Source: Phoronis australis
Taxonomy: Eukaryota > Phoronida > Phoronidae
Assembly (NCBI GenBank): GCA_002633005.1
Contig: NMRA01000079.1
Location: forward strand, 90,397-154,396
Direction: 5' to 3'
Length of the DNA stretch: 64,000 nt
Within the stretch, counting starts at the first letter, position 1. The number at the start of each line of letters is the position of its first letter. Positions 63,319-64,000 of the stretch are shown in pieces. The position numbers were made by a program, and so were the translations under genes. The notes below the pieces were generated by a model, which saw only the letters and a list, made by a program, of their open reading frames with translations, searched no databases and was not told where the DNA came from.

Positions 63319-64000
63319 CTGAAAACAGAAACACATAACTTCAATGTAACATCGCATTTTTACAACTTTACATTATCTCACTTTTTGCTGATAGGTAACA
63401 GAAATGATGTGCGACTGTAGAACAAATAAGTCCCTCAAAGATCACTACTTGATGATTCCAACACTCATAAACTTCTATTTTTTAACCTAAGAATAAAATG
63501 CAAAGTTTTGCGAAACTGCATTTTTAAAAGCCAATCAGATTACGTAGTATAAGAGTTCAAACCTCTTAACAAGTATTAAGTCTTTTTTCTGGCAGCCGAC
63601 AAGCACTTAGCTTTATGATATACCCGGGGTACAGATAGGGATTACAGACATGATCAAGCAGTTGTTAAAAATTACTGAATTTTTGTACTATAATTGTATT
63701 GAGCTTGTTCCTTCGTTTAACGAACAAATGAGGGCAAATTTCCACCAGGTCATATTCCATGATTGGCCAAAATCCATGCACGTACACGTACAGTATACGG
63801 TCACTAAAAATAATTGCACATTCTTCATCATGATGGGCCATTTACCTGTCATGACTCATCATTTCCATCAATCAGAAAGCATTCAGCCATCATAACGTGT
63901 AATTCCCCTAACATTCAGCCAGCATACACTTGTCAAGATGGGGCACTCCAAGTTGTTTTGTCCGATTACTTTTGGTATGCACTATATTATAAACAAACAC

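Overview
The window looks like nuclear DNA of an invertebrate animal. Evidence is spliced genes with GT-AG introns, many short exons in long AT-leaning introns, a dense load of small DNA transposons, Penelope-like and LINE retroelement fragments, minisatellites and three N gaps. The combination of a huge EMI/EGF/fibronectin-III-like gene, a CD225/dispanin gene and a THAP gene would fit amphioxus or another marine deuterostome or lophotrochozoan. Species is an inference and is not proven by the sequence.

The centre is one very large minus-strand gene. I could chain 23 exons from 47290 down to a stop at 12489. Every splice junction has consensus-like sites and every reading phase matches its neighbour, giving about 9.87 kb of coding sequence (about 3,290 residues) with no internal stop. 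The order is an EMI domain (2 exons), three six-cysteine EGF-like exons, a region of unknown fold (3 exons), then about 17 fibronectin-III-like modules marked by recurring 'DxTPP' junctions, ending in a Ser/Thr-rich linker and a last module without a membrane anchor. The signal-peptide exon was not found; it lies upstream of 47290. Two further minus-strand exons at 54380-55110 encode most of a von Willebrand A-like domain and may be the 5' part of this gene or a separate gene.

Left of the giant gene (minus strand, 3923-5924) is a two-exon CD225/dispanin membrane-protein gene. On the plus strand at 10181 a THAP zinc-finger gene begins but runs into an assembly gap. A possible small secreted-protein gene, damaged by compensating frameshifts and a gap, sits inside an intron of the giant gene at 41714-42701. 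At the right edge (61301-63318, minus) are the last two exons of a coiled-coil protein whose 5' part is outside the window.

The rest is introns and repeats. These include two inverted copies of a 1.1-kb terminal-inverted-repeat element with 8-bp target duplications (one inserted directly behind a splice donor of the giant gene), a 140-bp MITE family in three copies, a hAT-like MITE, an approximately 147-bp satellite array inside an intron, Penelope-like fragments (one with a hammerhead-ribozyme-like core), a LINE 3' fragment, decayed copies of exons of the giant gene, and several minisatellites.
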